From Xylanibacter ruminicola (lineage in GTDB: Bacteria; Bacteroidota; Bacteroidia; Bacteroidales; Bacteroidaceae), in contig SUYC01000002.1 in assembly GCA_015060625.1 (NCBI GenBank), forward strand, positions 62,001 through 126,000: a stretch of 64,000 bases of DNA. Reading direction: 5' to 3'. Below the pieces are notes generated by a model. It made no database searches and was not told the DNA's origin. It saw only the letters and a program-made list of their open reading frames with translations. Shown one piece after another: positions 62,085 to 64,000 of the stretch. Each line of letters opens with the position of its first letter. The stretch's first letter is position 1. A program made the translations under genes and the position numbers.

Positions 62085-62595
62085 GTGCTCGCCAATCATC
62101 TTTTCCATCCAGATCATGTCGTACCAACGATTGAATTTCTTGCCGCACTGGTGGAAATGGGCAACCTTTTGGTAACCAAGGCGCTCATGAAAACGAACGC
62201 TGTCCTGAGTCAGGTATTCGTCTTCGGGATCGATAAAGGAAATGCAGGCATTCATGTTCAGAATGCCCTGCATCTTTAATCGTTGTTCGAGGGCTTCGTG
62301 CAGCTGCCGACCTATTCCGCTACGTTTATTATTGTTGTCAACGTAGATAGAGGTTTCAATTGCCCATTGGTAAGCATCTCTTGGCTTAAAGGCGCTGGCG
62401 TAGGCATAACCAACCACCTTTCCGTTTACCATTGCCACTATCCAGGGATATTTCTGCTGAACGGTCTCGATGCGTCGGCAGAAGTACTCTCAACTCCAGT
62501 CTTATGAGTCTTCGTTCGTACTCACACAATACATTGAGGATATCAGTAATCACGCCCTCACCGTAAATATTGGGTTCGTTTTTAACGTAACTCAT
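62079..62595 (-). pseudogene. Phosphinothricin-acetyltransferase-like GNAT, damaged 5' part
   Basis: From a Met at 62438 the frame reads MVNGKVVGYAYASAFKPRDAYQW, SIYVDNNNKRSGIGRQLHEALEQR and SVRFHERLGYQKVAHFHQ, the central and C-terminal parts of the pat-like family. The family's N-terminus (with its RIETVQQKYPW entry) is readable upstream only to a stop near 62490. Beyond it the reading frame shifts (minus-strand MSYVKNEPNIYGEG start near 62595). A short product of 119 residues could be made, but without a complete fold. It is convergent with the gene at 61548. Confidence 0.65.
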
Positions 62596-62655
62596 CACAA
62601 ATATGTGTAATTTATCCCTAATGTTTGTTTGTCTCGGCAACAATTCGTAATTTTG
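62590..62655 (+). promoter_or_regulatory. Shared promoter module 7
   Basis: ACTCATCACA-N12-TTATCCCT (62590-62619; two end positions differ), 4 nt, TTTG (62624-62627), 20 nt, TAATTTTG (62648-62655), then TAGCGTCAAA. It precedes the GNAT at 62684. Confidence 0.82.
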
Positions 62656-62683
62656 TAGCGTCAAAACATTAAAAAGAAAGAAA

Positions 62684-63208
62684 ATGCAAGATTTCATGAC
62701 CCCCCCGAAGCACGTAAACTGTTGTGCCAAGAATATGACTCTTCGACCATTTCTGTCTGATGATGCAGCAACAATTCTGAGTTGGTGTAAGGATAAGCAT
62801 GCCTTCCGACTTTGGAGTGCCGACAGGTATAAGGATTTTCCTGCCAAGCCTGAGGAGATGATGGCGCAATACAATGGCGACAACATGTATCCACTGACGG
62901 CAGTAGTGGGTGATACGATTATCGGCCATATTCTGTTACGACGTCCTTCTGAGGATAAAAGCATCATCCGTTTCGGCTTTGTGATTGTAGATAATACGAA
63001 GCGAGGCTATGGATATGGTAAGCAGTTGTTACGACAGGCTATCGAATATGCAAGGGAGAAACTCGGCGCTAAGCAGATTACGCTCGGTGTGTTTTGCGAG
63101 AATATTTCTGCCGTAGAATGCTACAAATCGGTAGGCTTCCGCGTCATAGGCGACGGTTCCTATTTGATCGACGGTGATGAATGGAAAGAATTTGAAATGG
63201 AATTATAA
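62684..63208 (+). CDS. GNAT family N-acetyltransferase (RimJ-like)
   Basis: 174 residues. The core is HILLRRPSEDKSIIRFGFVIVDNTKRGYGYGKQLLRQAIEYA (loop K-R-G-Y-G-Y-G) and GVFCENISAVECYKSVGFRVIG. It is a close paralogue of the GNAT half at 55288 and of the broken gene at 57821. The first five codons (MQDFM) match 55288, but a 39-nt in-frame insert (residues about 6-18, TPPKHVNCCAKNM) then precedes TLRPF. Translation might also begin at the inner Met. Substrate unknown. Confidence 0.87.
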   Translation: MQDFMTPPKHVNCCAKNMTLRPFLSDDAATILSWCKDKHAFRLWSADRYKDFPAKPEEMMAQYNGDNMYPLTAVVGDTIIGHILLRRPSEDKSIIRFGFVIVDNTKRGYGYGKQLLRQAIEYAREKLGAKQITLGVFCENISAVECYKSVGFRVIGDGSYLIDGDEWKEFEMEL

Positions 63209-63219
63209 AAGTAAAGACT

Positions 63220-64000
63220 ATGTATCAATCTCGTCATCTGGCAAACACCCGAATCGATGTGGCCGATGCTCTGAGAGGCATCGCTGTGGCTGGCATCATA
63301 CTGTATCACTCGGTAGAACACTTCAATATCTTCACGCAGGAGCCAATAACTCATACGCTGGCGACCGACCAGATGGTGGCTGATGTACTGGCTTGGCTGC
63401 TGTCTGGCAAGATGTACGGCATCTTTGCTATGCTTTTCGGTTTAAGTTTCTTCATCATGAACGATAATCAGCAGCAGAAAGGCAATAATTTCTCTGGGCG
63501 CTTTGCTTGGCGCATGTGCCTGTTGTTCCTCTTCGGCATAGTCAATGTGGCTTTCTACGATGGCGACATTCTGATGCTTTATGCCTGTTATGGTCTGCTG
63601 CTCATCCCAATCAGTTATCTGCCGTCGAAATGGGTGTGGTGCATAATCGCCTTATTAGCCATCCAGCCTGTAGAACTCTTTTGTCTGCTGACTGGCACCA
63701 CCATCGACCACACCACCTTGTGGGAAGTGTATAGCAAGATCAACAGTGCCCATGAGCATGGTACATTCTGTGAGAATACCCTTACCAACCTGCGATATGG
63801 ATTTGAGGTGAATTTCCGCTTCAATATCTTCAGCGGGCGACTGACCCAGCTGCTGTGCCTGTTTATTTTAGGTATGCAGTTGGGCCGCCAGCGTATGTTT
63901 TATAACGAAGGGCGTAATTTGCAGATATGGCATCAGCTGTTATGGCGATCGGCGTTGGTGGTGGTTGTGCTGAGTATTGTGGATTTTAGCGAGATAGCCT
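63220..64000 (+). CDS. DUF418-like membrane protein (partial, C-terminus beyond window)
   Basis: 260 residues are readable from the ATG at 63220. The opening RIDVADALRGIAVAGIILYHSVEHFN, a following GKMYGIFAMLFGLSFFIM and several more membrane segments (WRMCLLFLFGIVNVAFYDGDILMLYACYGLLL, VVVVLSIVDF) match the DUF418 family, related to heparan-glucosaminide-type acyltransferases. The gene starts 11 nt after the GNAT, so both are driven by shared module 7. The function may be transmembrane acyl transfer; unproven. Confidence 0.85.
   Translation, partial: MYQSRHLANTRIDVADALRGIAVAGIILYHSVEHFNIFTQEPITHTLATDQMVADVLAWLLSGKMYGIFAMLFGLSFFIMNDNQQQKGNNFSGRFAWRMCLLFLFGIVNVAFYDGDILMLYACYGLLLIPISYLPSKWVWCIIALLAIQPVELFCLLTGTTIDHTTLWEVYSKINSAHEHGTFCENTLTNLRYGFEVNFRFNIFSGRLTQLLCLFILGMQLGRQRMFYNEGRNLQIWHQLLWRSALVVVVLSIVDFSEIA

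Noticed and set aside
62386..62967. Minus-strand open frame of 193 residues
   Set aside because: Most of it is antisense to the GNAT at 62684; only the part near 62490-62595 may be remnant of the damaged acetyltransferase.

Overview
The window looks like chromosomal DNA of a Bacteroidales bacterium, most likely Prevotella or a close relative. The evidence is SusC/SusD-type genes, Bacteroidetes-type promoters (-33 TTTG, about 19-20 nt, -7 TAnnTTTG), weak or absent Shine-Dalgarno sequences, a BtuB/BtuG/DUF4465 cobalamin locus and a short type-IX-like C-terminal tail. No rRNA, tRNA or CRISPR array was seen.

Layout. (1) 1-6.6 kb, minus strand: an AbiH-like gene followed by a compact set encoding exported proteins: a caspase-like protease with WG repeats, a papain-like protease, a CHASE2-type membrane sensor and an unknown exported protein running off the left edge. 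(2) 6.9-14.9 kb: an accessory zone with a DIP1984 protein, a structured RNA, an Abi_2/HEPN protein, a WYL regulator, a DUF3990 toxin-like pair and an exonuclease. Between them lie broken copies of RhuM, higB, higA and an LRR gene, joined by duplicated fragments. (3) 14.9-23.3 kb: a cobalamin riboswitch and a B12 uptake operon (btuB, btuG-like, type-IX-like protein, DUF4465 lipoprotein, btuF-like), facing a cobD-like aminotransferase and a btuD-like ATPase. The matching permease gene lies 15 kb away at 38.3-39.4 kb. (4) 24-36.9 kb: a GH36 alpha-galactosidase and a polysaccharide utilisation locus: kinase-less propeller/AraC regulator, GH5 endoglucanase, SusC, SusD and a surface lipoprotein with two near-identical C-terminal repeats. 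(5) 37-39.4 kb: an Fe-S aldo/keto reductase and the FecCD permease. (6) 39.4-64 kb: outer-membrane barrels, an M13 peptidase, a membrane-anchored LytTR regulator and many small enzymes (GNATs, flavin reductases, a CAT-like enzyme, PfpI-VOC, esterase, DUF5131).

The strongest candidate for an undescribed system is in region 6. Seven transcription units share one rigid 66-nt promoter module: ATTCRTCACA-N12-WTATCCCA, 4 nt, -33, exactly 20 nt, -7. One copy lies between the LytTR gene and its divergent neighbour, almost touching both promoters. I infer a local regulon controlled by a transmembrane TPR-LytTR one-component regulator. A second theme is that several genes, including two regulators, start about 4-8 nt after their -7 box and may be leaderless.
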